Source: Pictodentalium vernedei
Lineage: Eukaryota; Mollusca; Scaphopoda; Dentaliida; Dentaliidae
Length of the DNA stretch: 64,000 nt
Reading direction: 5' to 3'
Assembly (NCBI GenBank): GCA_031216915.1
Contig: CM062297.1
Coordinates: 361,287,704-361,351,703 of the forward strand
The notes beneath the pieces are model-generated. The model was given only the letters and a program-made list of their open reading frames with translations, did no database searches and was not told the origin of the DNA. The translations under genes and the position numbers were made by a program. Below, piece after piece: positions 23,118 to 35,291 of the stretch (within the stretch, counting starts at the first letter, position 1; each line of letters opens with the position of its first letter).

Positions 23118-23392
23118 AGGAGACTCCAAAACCCTTAATAGTGCTTCGAAGTTTAAGAACATTTTCGATAGACCCAGACTCCCACCGGTCCAATGGCCTC
23201 ATTATTCTTCAGGAGGCTTCAGAATTGCTTTCAACGCTTCACTGCTTGAAAATTAGGAGACTCCCAAACCCTTGATAGTGCTTCGAAGTTTAAGAACATT
23301 TTCGATAGACCCAGACTCCCACCGGTCCACTGGCCTCATTATTTTTCAGGAGGCTTCAGAATTGCTCTCAACGCTTCACTGCTTGAAAATTT
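23118..23392. repeat. Internal ~138-bp tandem duplication, copy A
   Basis: AGGAGACTCC-AAACCCTT starts at 23118 and again at 23257, each followed by TCGAAGTTTAAGAACATTTT and CCCACCGGTCCA. The same pair lies in duplication B at about 26924 and 27061, so it predates the 3.87-kb duplication. Confidence 0.9.
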
Positions 23393-24617
23393 TACCAAGG
23401 GAGGACATCCGGACACCTATCAATGGCTTCACCTTCCCCTCAGGAGGCATCAGAATAAGAATCGCCCACAGAGTTAAATACTTATATTTCAAGGAAGGGG
23501 CCTCTTATCCAGCAGTAGCGCCGCTACAGTGTGTGTGTGTGTGTGGAGGGGTGGGGGGGGGGGGGGTGTATGGGAGAGCATTTGCCCCAAAACATTGACT
23601 TTGCCCCCCCCCCCCCCCGCATTTCCACCTGTCCATCAGTGACACATCCACACACCTCTCTTACACATACCGGTACGCACACACACCGATTCTCTTTTCT
23701 TTATTTCTATACAAAACTCAGCTGATGAACATATCCATTTGCAAGTTCGGATGCAGATACTTTTGAGCCATGTACGTTCATAAACGTATTTTATTTTTTA
23801 AATATACGAAGCAGCCGAGTTGGCCGAAAAGCAAGCATGCAACACTGCCAACAGGGAGAGGGGTTAAGGTATTAGGTAAAAGGGAGTTAGGTCCGGTACT
23901 CTTCTATGGGGTATCTATGGGGTACCTGTCATGCTCTATGGGGTTCTATGGGGTAAATCGTCGAACCGGATTTTTGCTACCGTTGCCGTGCAGATTTTGG
24001 CTTCTTTGTCTTTTTTGACATAGCAGTGCCTTTTGGCTACTGTCAGCAGTGTGTTTCGAACATCTCCTGCTATGCGGTGCACATTTTTTGCTACCGCTGC
24101 GGTGCAACTTTTCGCTACCGCGGGCAGTGCAATTTGGCTGTTACCCTCTGTAACATCATTTGGACGTTACGTTTTTTTTGTAGGTTTATTTTTTTTGTGG
24201 CAGATTTATTGTTTCTGCTCTTTTTTTTCGGGGGGGGGGGGGGAGGGGGGCTTTTTTGCACTGGTTACACCACCTTCATCTTCTTGGAGTATGATATGTC
24301 TGGAAACTTCCTAGTGCAAAAAGACCGGCTCTAATAAAGGATAGCTCATCACATCCGTTAAAATTGTGATATTTTGCGAGTCTAAGTACCCCTAAAGGAT
24401 GCTACATACCACAAATGATCAAATTATACCCACGAACAAGAAAGAAATGCAACTTTATATTTCCCAGGCACAATTTTTCCGGAGCCGGGGTACACATTTT
24501 AGTGTGTCCCATTAGTAACTTATTTTTTGTACTGTTGTTAGTGTACTACTGCGTGAGGAGTACTGAAACTACAATTGGCGATCGTATCATTGATCAGTTC
24601 TGGTTTCTTTTGATGAT

Positions 24618-24745
24618 GATCAAATGGTTTCGCGCGCCGAAGGCGCGCAGGGACGGTTTGGGGAGCAAGCCCTTTTCGACCCTCATTGGCTGTTTGTTTT
24701 TGTAGGATGTCGAGGCGTGGTAGAGGAGGAAAAGGAAGGAGAGAG
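24618..24745 (+). repeat. GC-stem-loop dispersed repeat, copy in duplication B
   Basis: Here the hairpin is perfect: GCGCGCCGAAGGCGCGC (7-bp stem, GAA loop). It is followed by AGGGACGGTTTGGGGAGCAA and the GGATGTCGAGGCGTGGTAGA tail. Confidence 0.8.
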
Positions 24746-25741
24746 GTGGCTTAGCCCTTCATCCAATTTGAGGGGGCATTTTGTCGGGGGGGGGGGGGGG
24801 ATTTTGTCGGGAGGGTTTATGTCGGGGGGATTTTGTCGGGGGGGGGGGGGATTTTGTCTGTACCCCATCTTTAATAATATCATCAGTATTTTCATTATCA
24901 TTTTTGGGGATTCCCGAAAGTTTCAAATTCATTCTCCTCCCGTATTGTTCAAGATCGTCAACTCGGTCGAGAAGCTGGAGTCTGCTGGGCTATGATATAG
25001 TACAGAAATGGTAAACCGGTTAACCGGTTTTAAACCAGTTACCTATCTAAACGATTAGAAAAATCGTCAACCGGTTATCCGAAATATCAATAGTGATCAT
25101 CATCCCATGGTTAAAAGATAGTAAATCTGCCGCTTCTCATTTGTGATAGATTACACATCGAAGCCGCGTTGTACATATTGAGAAATAATCGACTTTGGAG
25201 TTCAAGACTTCTTTAATGATTGGCGCTTTCCGTGAGTTCTGAGTAATTGCACAAACTATTCCGTAGTATGTATGCAAACGACCGTTGTCGAGTACTCGAC
25301 AACGTTCGTTTGTATACACACTACGAAATAGTTTCTGCGAATACTGCTTTACAATAGTTCCTATAGTTTTGATCCCATATTCGGTGAAATAATGGACACG
25401 GATAACCGGATATTACCCAGTTATAGCTCTCGGTTAGTCGGTTGTGAAAATGAGTCAGCCGTACTATGATATTGTCTTTTTCCTCAAGCTGCTTTTCCAA
25501 CTGACGCACGGTGAATTGCAACAGGTCTACCGTCTAATTCAATTACAACTGATTTTAGCAGAGATTTGATCGATGGGTCTTTGATGACAAGCGCGAATGA
25601 ATGTTTCAGCGCAAAATCACAACCCCGATCCCCCCTCGATAGGTCGTCACTATTGTCCATGTCGAAAAGATCAGATACAACTCCAGCTTTGGGTTTTTGT
25701 TCTGTCCATCGGGAAGGCGTTTTCCCCACCTGCTCCCTTAA

Positions 25742-25976
25742 CCCTTTACCTAACTAATCGCCCGCATCCGCCCGCGTAATATGCAAAATCAGCAGTTGGA
25801 AAAATATTATTTTTCCAAAAATGTCAACAAAACCATATCATGTGACCCCTCGTTGGAACGAGCTCGTTCCAACGAGGGGTCACATGATATGGTTTTGTTG
25901 ACATTTTTTTTTAAAAATTAAAAAAAAATGATATTTAAAATAATAAATTTTGATATCGTCTGCGTTGGGTAAAGGG
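25742..25976. mobile_element. TTAA-flanked palindromic MITE, copy B
   Basis: Same element as 21863-22106, flanked by TTAA at 25738-25741 and 25977-25980. Its centre, 25817-25908, is a perfect 92-bp palindrome (46-bp arms meeting at GAG|CTC). Copy A has about ten extra bases at the centre. Confidence 0.82.
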
Positions 25977-26221
25977 TTAAGGTGCTGTATAAGTAATGGG
26001 AAATTTAACTTGAAAATAGGTGACATGTTATTTCGATGCCTTCAAAATTATAAGAAATGTTATAATTATTCAGTTTTTGAAGTCTAAAATTGTCAAGAAT
26101 TGTTCATAAATACGAATGGACAACAAGCAAACACAAATAATTGGGGTTTTTTTTAGATTTTTGAAGACGTAGAAAATTAAGGAAGCGTATTGCTGCCACG
26201 TGGAAAAAAAAATAAATTGTT

Positions 26222-26392
26222 TAAACTTTTTCGTTTAAACGAAAACTTTTTCGTTTAAACGAAACCACTTTCGTTTAAACAAAAACTTTTTCGTTTAAAC
26301 GAAAACTTTTTCGTTTAAACGAAACCACTTTCGTATATACGAAAACTTTTTCGTTTAAACGAAAACTTTTTCGTATATACGAAACCACTTGT
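26222..26392. repeat. Palindromic-core minisatellite, copy B
   Basis: About eight units of the TCGTTTAAACGA minisatellite, again ending with TCGTATATACGA variants. It is shorter than the array in copy A, which shows that unit number changed after the large duplication. Confidence 0.93.
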
Positions 26393-27599
26393 AAGGCCCA
26401 TGTTCTGCTTTTTAACATGCAATACACCTACGTGCCACCAAAGATGAAAGATGGCCGATAACCTAGGACGAAGTGAAATATGCGCAAGACTCCACATCAC
26501 TGCGCAAGACCCCACACCCGTTGCTGTCAGCAGGTGTATGTGCGTGGCGGGGATGGGAGGCATCTCGGGGGGGGGGGGGGGGGGGCATAAAGATGTTAGT
26601 AAAGACATGAAATTCAGATGTCTTTTGAGCCTATAAATCCAGCCATAAAAAATGCTTAACAATGCATGGAGATTGAGAATGGGGCGTCACTTGAGCTTGG
26701 CCCGGACGGCAATATAGCCCCATGCTTATCCGCTACAGGCACAATCTTGGACTCCAAGGTGGAAAGACCTGGGAAGGATGGGGTCAGTGGCTGTGGTCTG
26801 GAGAAACTCACCCCACCCGCCACGAATAATTAGGCCTACATTGCCCCCCGCCCCGCCCCCGCCCACCGACCTCGAAATAAATTTCAAACAGCTACTAATG
26901 ATTTCCAACTTCCATCTTTCCTTAGGAGACTCCAAAACCCTTGATAGTGCTTCGAAGTTTAAGAACATTTTCGATAGACCCAGACTCCCACCGGTCCAAT
27001 GGCCTCATTATTCTTCAGGAGGCTTCAGAATTGCTTTCAACGCTTCACTGCTTGAAAATTAGGAGACTCCCAAACCCTTGATAGTGCTTCGAAGTTTAAG
27101 AACATTTTCGATAGACCCAGACTCCCACCGGTCCACTGGCCTCATTATTCTTCAGGAGGCTTCAGAATTGCTCTCAACGCTTCACTGCTTGAAAATTTTA
27201 CCAAGGGAGGACATCCGGACACCTATCAATGGCTTCACCTTCCCCTCAGGAGGCATCAGAATAAGAATCGCCCACAGAGTTAAATAATTATATTTCAAGG
27301 AAGGGGCCTCTTATCCAGCAGTAGCGCCGCTACAGTGTGTGTGCGTGGAGGGGGGGGGGGGGGGGTATGGAAGAGCATTTGCCCCAAAACATTGACTTTG
27401 CCCCCCCCCCATTTCCTCCTGTCCATCAGTGACACATCCTCCACACACCTCTCTTACACATACCGGTACGCACACACACCGATTCTCTTTTCTTTATTTC
27501 TATACAAAACTCAGCTGATGAACATATCCATTTGCAAGTTCGGATGCAGATACTTTTGAGCCATGTACGTTCATAAACGTATTTTATTTTTTAAATATG

Positions 27600-28213
27600 G
27601 GAAGCGATTCTCGATTTTCGACGTCCAAAAATGTGAAGATTTATCCTAAAAGCACCAGAAGATTTTATTTGATTTTTTTATCTGGGAGTAGAATCCCCCC
27701 CCCCCCCCGTGGGGTGGGCCTCTCCTCCCCGATTTAATAGAAATTGAATCCCCCACCCCGAAAAAATCCTCCAGCAAACCTCCTACGTTTGCTCTTGCTT
27801 CAAGAATGTAATGGATATGATACTTTATGCCCCCCCCCCCCCCTATTAATGGAAAGCATGTGCCCTACTTGCACAACCCCTCCCCCACCCTATTGCGGAA
27901 AAAGTTTCCGGAGCCTCCACTGCCCGGGTGCCCCCAATGGAAGGGGTGATACACCGGCGTATACCTTTCCTCTCCGGCCTTCGGGATATACCTGTGGCAT
28001 ATCGACCCCCATCCCCAATTGCAATCGTCCACACCTGCGGCATATCGACCCATCTCCCCGCCCCGCCCCGCCCCAATTGCAGTCCCCCTCCCACCACCCC
28101 CCCAAGCCAAGTAGAGATTCTAATTCCGCCACTGGACCAGATTCCCTTGCATGGCGTTGGTAAGTTTGCTTTGTGGGTCTGAATGTTCGGACAGTGGGCG
28201 GGGGAGGGGGGGG
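27600..28213. other. C-rich unassigned interval
   Basis: Several C-runs (27697-27708, 27831-27843) and Pro-coding-like frames without motifs. Parts near 27640-27820 (ATCCTAAAAGCACCAGAAGA; CCTCCAGCAAACCTCCTACG) recur in diverged form near 28990-29120. I see no gene. Confidence 0.5.
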
Positions 28214-28220
28214 GGGGGGG

Positions 28221-28368
28221 TCGATAAGACCATATGTGTTTTTTACCCAAAATGATCCGTGCGCACGATATAATAATCCGCGCGCGCGGATTGTTAATTT
28301 GTTTGCACGGATTATTCTTTCATGCGCACGGATTATTTTTTGTGAGAAAACATATGGTCTTGACCTCC
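28221..28368. mobile_element. Short fold-back element with ACCATATG ends
   Basis: Inverted ends AAGACCATATGTGTTTTT and GAGAAAACATATGGTCTT flank ~110 bp that contains four imperfect copies of GCGCACGGATTATT. Fold-back structure with no coding capacity suggests a MITE. No clear target duplication is visible. Confidence 0.55.
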
Positions 28369-29129
28369 CAACAGACAGGTCCACTAGACCTACTTACCAA
28401 CACCATGTATGAGAATCCGGCTCAGTCGCGGGGAGAATTCCAATTGAGTGTGTGTGTGTTGGGGGGTGGGGGGTGGGGGGGAGGGGGTCATTATTCCGTG
28501 GGAATATCCCGAAGGGCTAGCCGGAGGGGGGGAGTGGCGTCATACTGCGGTTCATTGTAAACCCGACAATGACAGAAAATAATCGAACAGGACTCCTGTT
28601 CATACTAGCGCAGAGTGTTAGGGGCCTATAAAGGGCATGTTCGATTGCATTGGATATTAGAGGGTGCCCCCGTAGTGAAGAAGAACCCATATTTGGAAGA
28701 AAGAAGGCCTGACGGAACCCCTTCGTATATCCCCTCCCACGATGGCAAGGGACATAATAATGTCCGACAAAGTTATAGGATGTTATACAGGTGTGCGGAA
28801 GCTTAACTCCTAATAGTGTCTTGTCACTGTCTATACATTATGTCCCTCATCTCCGTGCATGATGTGGGTTTCATGTTCATTTGACAGGATTTGCCTACCA
28901 CGTCCATCACACACACGCATCCATCCACCCTCTCCCCTCGCATGCACGCACTGTCTCTTTTGTATCCCCATAGGTTCAAATATGTGGAATTTACCCTAAA
29001 AGCACTCCGGACGGGTGGGAAGGCAAGTCAAGCTTCTCCTCCCAGATAAAAAATGAGCCCCCGCCCCACCTCCAACACCCTCCAGCAAACCTCCCATAGG
29101 ATCACTCGTGCCTAAAGAATGTAATGATA
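28369..29129. other. Unassigned interval
   Basis: G-rich tract near 28460-28490. The stretch 28870-29120 is a diverged copy of 27600-27820. The only forward ORF (28615-28806) has no motif and no repeat-independent support. Confidence 0.4.
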
Positions 29130-29345
29130 TTGCATGTTTCACTTCGTCCTCGGTTATCGGCCATCTTTCATCTTTGGTGGCACGTAGGTGTATTGCATGT
29201 TAAAAAGCAGAACATGGGCCTAACAAGTGGTTTCGTATATACGAAAAGGTTTTCGTTTAGACGAAAAAGCTTTCGTTTAAACGAAAGTGGTTTCGTTTAA
29301 ACGAAAAAGTTTTCGTTTAAACGAAACAATTTTTTTTCACGTGGC
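29130..29345. repeat. Inverted third copy of the minisatellite and its flank
   Basis: CGGTTATCGGCCATCTTTCA and ATGTTAAAAAGCAGAACATG are reverse complements of the right flank of the minisatellites at 22590-22670 and 26395-26465. They are followed by five or six TTTCGTTTAAACGAAA units. So the minisatellite and flank form a unit that also occurs outside the tandem duplication, in the opposite orientation. Confidence 0.85.
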
Positions 29346-30159
29346 AGCAATTCGCTTCCGTAGAAAATAGCCTATCACATAATTTCAAGGTAAATTCTCA
29401 TTACTTATATCTTAATCGCTTTTTCTCACCTTCGGCCCATTCGAGACGGTCGTTTCCATCATCGTCAGTAGTAGTGCTCGCACGTTTCACCCCCATTCTG
29501 CGGGACCCCGGTGGGGGACCCCGGAAGTGACGTCATGTCACGTGACCTAGTGGAGCCATGTTGTGTTGTCATGGTAACCCGCGTGAGCGGCCATGTTGTG
29601 ACGTCATCTCCATAGTGAAACGTGGTGTTAGTGCGCATGCGCAGCGCGTGTTGTTAGGGTGATACGTGTTTCCGTCGTCCATTTTGTATGCTGGAGGCCG
29701 CCATCTTGGTTTCTATGGTAGCACGTGATTGCTATGTTACCCTAAGGCCTACAATAGGACAGGGGTATGTTTTGGGGGTATGTTCGATTGAATCGGAGTA
29801 TTTTCTGGAACGACTTCCCTGGATAAGTACCACAAACACCCCGACAACTTGTATTATTTCGAATTCTTCCAGAATTCTCTGCTTCTATGTATCTATGCAA
29901 TAGTTTACGTCTACCTAGGCATGTTCCTTTATTCTAGAGTATACTCCAGTAGCGTAGAAGAGCATATTAATTGGAACAGTTTACCTTATTATTACTATAT
30001 TTAGCAATTTCTGGTCTATTCTTGTTAGTTCTGACCCTATTCCAAGTACTCTTGTTGTTTCATTTATCTAGATTATAACTAACCAATCAGATTGCTTGAT
30101 TTCCCATAATCTGTATGCAGGGTTATCTCCCTTGTGTATAACAAAAGACTATATCCAAT

Positions 30160-30600
30160 GGCCATACCCCATGGAATCCAATTTTTTGCAAAACACCTGT
30201 GGCTATGGAATCCCTTTTTTGTCGTATGAGGCCATGAGGGCTATGTAAAAGACCTCAATGAGTCCTCATTTATTATCCCTCATAGCCTCATTGAATTTTG
30301 AGGTTATGAGGACCTTGAAAAATCCCTCAATGAGGTATAATTTACTACGACTCTTATCCTCATTTCAGTATTTAACAGGTATATCCTATGGAATCCCATT
30401 TTGGAAAACGCCTGTGACTGTGGAATCCCTTTTTTGTCGTATGAGGCCATGAGGGCTATCTAAAAGCCCCCAATGAGTCCTCATTTATTATCCCTCATAG
30501 CCTCATTGAATTTTGAGGTTATGAGGACCATTAAAATCCCTCAATGAGGCATAATTTACTACGACTCTTAGCCTCATCTCGGTATTTGAGGATACCCATG
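30160..30600. repeat. ~220-bp tandem duplication inside the inverted repeat
   Basis: GAATCCCTTTTTTGTCGTAT, GAGGCCATGAGGGCTAT and TGAATTTTGAGGTTATGAGG occur at about 30208-30320 and again at 30425-30535. The left arm therefore has one more copy than the right arm. Confidence 0.85.
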
Positions 30601-30659
30601 GCCTGGTATTGTATTATTCGAGGATACCTATCGAGGATACCTTTTATAGGATACTTATC

Positions 30660-31200
30660 TGAGGATACTATATAGGCTGTACATATCCCTATAGGTCTCT
30701 TGCTGACCCTTAGTACTATTAACCCACCTGATGCTTTATGTTATCCTATGACTGGTATAGGTAGTATGCAATGCTAGGCATAGGGGTATTGTGGGTAGGA
30801 GTACCGCCTGGTAGTTTAGAACGGTACTATAGTATGGGCGGTATATACACCTATAGGCCCCTGTTAGTGCTTGGTACTATTAACCAACCGATTGCTTTGT
30901 TTTATTATATGGCTGGTATATGTAGTACGTTATGGTAGACCTAGTGATTTTGTGGGGGTGGGGGTAATGCTTGGTAGTTTAGAACGGTAGTATAGAATAG
31001 GCTGTACATATCCCAGTAGGTCTCTTGCTGGCCCTTGGTACTACTGATCCACCAGATGCTTCATATTATTGAGCGGTATTCTGGGGTGGAGTCAATGCCT
31101 GGTGATACAGAACGGCAGCAGAGTATGGTTGGTATATTCCCCTAAAGGTTCCATCCTAACCGTTCATAGTATTAACCTACCAAATGCTTTGTATCATTCT
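30660..31200. repeat. Diverged ~160-bp tandem repeats
   Basis: Four units, near 30674, 30836, 30998 and 31126, share GTACATATCCC-ATAGG, GGTACTATTAACC and GATGCTTTG. They lie in the centre of the large inverted repeat. Confidence 0.75.
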
Positions 31201-31390
31201 GTTACTGGTAAGGTGGTACGTAATACCAGTAGTTCCTACCTTATTCCGAGTACTCTTGTTGTTTCATTTATCTAGATCATTTATATAAATTATAATTAAC
31301 CAATTAGATTGCTTGATTTCCCATAACCTGTACTTAATCGTACAGAGTTATCTCCCTTCTGCATAATAAAAACCTATATCAATGGCAATA

Positions 31391-31740
31391 TCCCGGCACC
31401 CCAATTTCGGCACCCCTTTTTTGAAAAGCATATGGCCTTCGGCACCCCTTTTTCTGAAATGAGGATAAGAGTCGTATTAAAAATCCCTCAATGAGGGGTT
31501 TTTAATACGACTCTTATCCTCATTTCAGAAAAAAGGGGTGCCGAAGGCCATATGTTTTTCAAAAAAGGGGTGCCCAAATTGGGGTGTCTTCTGGAGAATC
31601 CTTTTTTTGTCAAATGAGGATAAGAGTCGTAGTAAATTTGACCTCACTGAGGGATTTTTAATACGACTCTTATCATCATTTGACAAAAAAGGGATTCTCC
31701 AGAAGGCACCCCAATTTGGGCACCCCTTTAAGAGTCGTAT
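31391..31740. repeat. Nested palindromes around AATCCCTCAATGAGGG
   Basis: GAAATGAGGATAAGAGTCGT, TTTTTAATACGACTCTTATC and GGCACCCC...GGGGTGCC form a palindrome with arms of roughly 90 bp centred near 31497. A second overlapping one lies around 31590-31710 (GGATTCTCCAGAAG and its complement). The motif AAGAGTCGTA occurs at least six times between 30340 and 31770. Confidence 0.85.
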
Positions 31741-32515
31741 ATAAATACTGAAATGAGGATAAGAGTCGTAGTAAATTATACCTCATTGAGGGATTTTTCA
31801 AGGTCCTCATAACCTCAAAATTCAAAAAGGGATTCCATAGCCACAGGTGTTTTGCAAAAAATGGGATTCCATGGGATATGGCCATTGGATATAGTCTTTT
31901 GTTATACACAAGGGAGATAACCCTGCACAGATTATGGGAAGTCAAGCAATCTGATTGGTTAGTTATAATCTAGATAAATGAAACAACAAGAGTACTTGGA
32001 ATAGGGTCAGAACTAACAAGAATAGACCAGAAATTGCTAAATATAGTAATAATAAGGTAAACTGTTCCAATTAATAGGCTCTTCTACGCTACTGGAGTAT
32101 ACTCTAGAATAAAGGAACATGCTTAGGTAGACGTAAACTATTGCATAGATACATAGAAGCAGAGAATTCTGGAAGAATTCGAAATAATACAAGTTGTCGG
32201 GTTGTTTGTGGTAATTATCCAGGGAAGTCGTTCCAGAAAATACTCCGATTCAATCGAACATACCCCCAAAACATACTCCTGTCCTATTGTAGGCCTTAGG
32301 GTAACATAGCAATCACGTGCTACCATAGAAACCAAGATGGCGGCCTCCTGTATACAAAATGGACGACGGAAACACGTATCACCCTAACAACACGCGCTGC
32401 GCATGCGCACTCACACCACGTATCACTATGGAGATGACGTCACAACATGGCCGGTCACGCGGGTTACCATGACAACACAACATGGCGACACTACGTCACG
32501 TGACTATGACGTCAC

Positions 32516-33744
32516 ATGAGATCCGGCAATGAGATCCGGCAAACTACCCTCGTCCGGGTACATGACGTACTACTATCGTCTTTATAAGTACTGTCTAAGA
32601 ACTGAGCCATGGGAAAAGATTATGTGAAAAAATATCTAAATGTCAAACAGCAAATGGACCAATACTGAGAGAAAACACCAAAATGGTTAATTCTTCAAGT
32701 TCTTAGGAAAACCTCTGAGCAGAGAGAGGTTAAATTGAAATCTGACACTGGTGATGAAGAACTATATTAAGTGGTCCATTGAATAGTTTGGTGAGTCATA
32801 AATTCATTGGAGCATATGTCGAATTATCTTGTTACGGTGGCTGGCACGAATACAGTTAGTTTCAAAACAAAGATAAAAGAAGTGACTCCAGTTACTGAAA
32901 AATCTGATGATTTTCAAACTTAGGCATGTTAATCACAAGAACGCACATATCTCAATAAACACTGTAGACAAGAAATAGAGAAAAAGTATACTGACTTCTT
33001 TTATTCATTGAATCTTACACTTCATCTCCTTCGTGACACCTGGTTTTACAATGCCATTATGGTTTGTCAGTGTTAACAAAGAACGTTCATTGAATCCAAC
33101 AGAAAAAAACATAAATAAAGGTCCCAATTTTCCTTCACCTCGGTATCCCTCGGTGTTTGGAATGACCGCTATAGAGACTGCAATTGATTGCTTAGATGCA
33201 AGGAAGCAGCGTTCTTGTGGTTTCAAAAATCAAAATTTTGTCCGGGTCCGGGGCCCCCTTGGTACGTTTCCCGGCAACGTTTCTTTTGCCCAGTCCGCCC
33301 CTGTGGGTGACATAAGTCGAAGTATCAGATCTAGTCTTGCGAGAAAGTAGATGATGACTAGTGAAGGCAAATCAATATCTAAGACTTCAAAATGTTCCCT
33401 GGTGGAAAAATTGGAACTAGCCCCACTCCTCCTAATTACGCATCTACTGTCATTTCCAGTGTCGGGTTTAATTTTCCTCCGCCCTACATATATATCACAA
33501 ATTTACAACCATTTATACTTGTTTCTGCGACTGCTGTTATCATTCCTGTCTTTCGCTAACAATCTTTCTTTCGAGCTCTACCACAGGTCATTCATAATCT
33601 CTAATACTACCAGTCCTGCGCTTCATGTCTCTATCAATCCTATGGCAGTTGTGGCAAATGCCAATTGTAAGCCTAAGTGACTCTGGGTCCTACAGAACTC
33701 GCGACTGAAATCGTTTACAATGGCCATGGCCACTATTAGAAGAA
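32516..33744. other. Unassigned interval
   Basis: AT-rich with a short GC-rich patch at 33240-33300. Small ORFs at 33005-33226 and 33033-33350 face each other and carry no motif. I see no gene or RNA here. Confidence 0.4.
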
Positions 33745-33957
33745 GCAACGCACACGATATCAAAATATATTATTGTAAATAACATTTTTTTAAATGTTTA
33801 AAAAAATCTACAAAACCATATCAGGTGACCCCTCATTGGAACGAGCTCGTTCCAAAGAGGAGTCACATGATATGGTTAAAAAAATTTTCAGGTGCTGAAT
33901 TTACATATTACGCGGGCGGACGTGGCCGATTCGTTGGGTAAAGGGTTATGCTTGGAA
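33745..33957. mobile_element. Palindromic TTAA-type MITE, degraded inverted copy
   Basis: ACACGATATCAAAATATATT, the palindrome centred on GAGCTC (33843-33848) and the right end TTCGTTGGGTAAAGGGTTAT match the reverse complement of the MITEs at 21863 and 25742. The arms have drifted and the left end has lost its CCCTTTACC terminus. Confidence 0.75.
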
Positions 33958-34485
33958 CTCACTGGGGGATTTTATCAGTCTTCTTGGTCTTATATGGATA
34001 AAAAAAAATAACTTGACACGCCCCATAATTGGATATCTGTGTTGTCAAATAGAAGTTAGAGCAAAGGTGAGAGATGTAATCTGATCGGATTTTTATTAGC
34101 GAATCTGATTGGCTGTTGTGATCACTCTTTGTCCGTCGTGAAGATGGTATTTGAGTCTTCTACTCCGCAACTGCTGGACGGATTCCTTCTCATGTGGTTG
34201 ATGCTGGGGAGTGACAATACCATTTTGTTAAAATAGATATATTGCCACCACAAAGGGGGTGGGTGGGGGGGGGGGGGGCAAATTTGAAAAAATGTGGATG
34301 GAATGTATGGATGGAATATAATACTATTGGATATTTGGTATTCAGCTTCCATTTGATGTGAACACTCAAGTTTGTTCAAGGCAGGTTTCAGGGGCAATAT
34401 TTTTCAGTCATTGTGGAAGGGGAATTTCTATTCTCAGAATCGATGGACTAAAAATATACTAAAATGCTTGGAACAGAGAACTGTT
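33958..34485. other. Unassigned interval
   Basis: Contains a G-run at 34267-34278. The minus-strand 91-codon ORF has a Pro-rich stretch produced by that run and no domain. No gene is supported. Confidence 0.4.
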
Positions 34486-35239
34486 ATCTCATGGATGATC
34501 TCATGTGACGTCATAGCCACGTGACTTGGTGGCGCCATGTTGTACAAGAGTACACGGAATAGGGTCAGAACTAACAAGAATAGACCTGAAAAGCTAAATA
34601 TAGTAATAATAAGGTAAACTGTTCCAAGTGATAGGCTCTTTTACTGTACTGGAGTATACCCCCAGGACAAAGGAACATGGTCAGATAGACACAAACTATT
34701 GCATATATAGATAGAAGCAGAAAATTCTGAAAGAATTCGAAATAGCACAACTTGTCGGGTTGTTTGTGGTAATTCGGGATACTCCGATTCAATCTAACAT
34801 ACCCCCAGGCGACCCCTCGGTACTATACCACTACGTGCTAAGCCGATAAAATGGGAAATCCGTATCAAATAAAGTCAATTTCGGTGATTTGGGGTGGATT
34901 TTGGTGATTTGGAGGGATTGTCGGGTTGTTTGTGGTAATTAGATTTACTCCGTTTCAATCGAACATACCCTCCGAACATACCCTTGTCTTGTTGTAGGTC
35001 TTTAGGTAACATAGCAACCACGTGCTACCATAGAAACCAAGATGGCGACCACCAGTATACAAAATGGACGACGGAAACACGTATCACCATAACAACACGC
35101 GCTGAGCATGCGCACTCACACCAAGTATCACTCTGGGGATGACGTCACAACATGGCCGCTCACGCGGGTTACCTTGACAACACAAAATGGCGCCACTAAG
35201 TCACGTGACTATGACGTCACATGAGATCATCCATGAGAT
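34486..35239. mobile_element. 754-bp TIR element related to the 3-kb inverted repeat
   Basis: Terminal inverted repeats begin ATCTCATGGATGATCTCATG and continue TGACGTCATAG-CACGTGAC (about 50 bp). The interior matches the right arm of the 29525-32515 element (GAACTAACAAGAATAGACCT; TAGAAACCAAGATGGCG). It looks like an internally rearranged, non-coding member of that family. Confidence 0.8.
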
Positions 35240-35291
35240 CATCCAAACCAGGACCCAAACATACGAGACATACTACTCGCGAGGTTCTTTT

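Larger units (their letters stand above)
19949..23817. repeat. 3.87-kb direct duplication, copy A
   Basis: Starts AGTTGGCCGAAAAGCATGCA and is repeated 3869 bp on at 23818 with high identity throughout, apart from G-run length and minisatellite copy number. It contains the TATGGGGT repeat block (20030-20080), poly-T and poly-G tracts (20295-20390), a GC stem-loop copy (20760-20880), the palindromic MITE, the TTTAAAC minisatellite and an internal ~138-bp duplication. No ORF is plausible: those present are short and follow the repeats. Confidence 0.93.
23818..27598. repeat. 3.87-kb direct duplication, copy B
   Basis: Tandem partner of copy A. The unit here is ~3781 bp, shorter mainly through fewer minisatellite units. 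It ends where TTTAAATAT is followed by GGGAAGCGATTC instead of another GTTGGCC block. It carries the same nested features, including the stem-loop (24618-24745), palindromic MITE, minisatellite and 138-bp duplication. High identity indicates a recent duplication or an assembly duplication. Confidence 0.93.
29525..32515. mobile_element. ~3-kb element with very long inverted repeats
   Basis: 29528-30375 matches the reverse complement of 31742-32512 almost throughout (for example GTCACGTGACCTAGTGG with its partner near 32500, and CGCGTGTTGTTAGGGTGATA with ACACGTATCACCCTAACAAC). The ends are rich in GTGACGTCA/CACGTGAC. The ~1.4-kb centre holds tandem repeats and a second palindrome. There is no coding capacity. 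It is related to the 754-bp element at 34486-35239. Confidence 0.85.
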
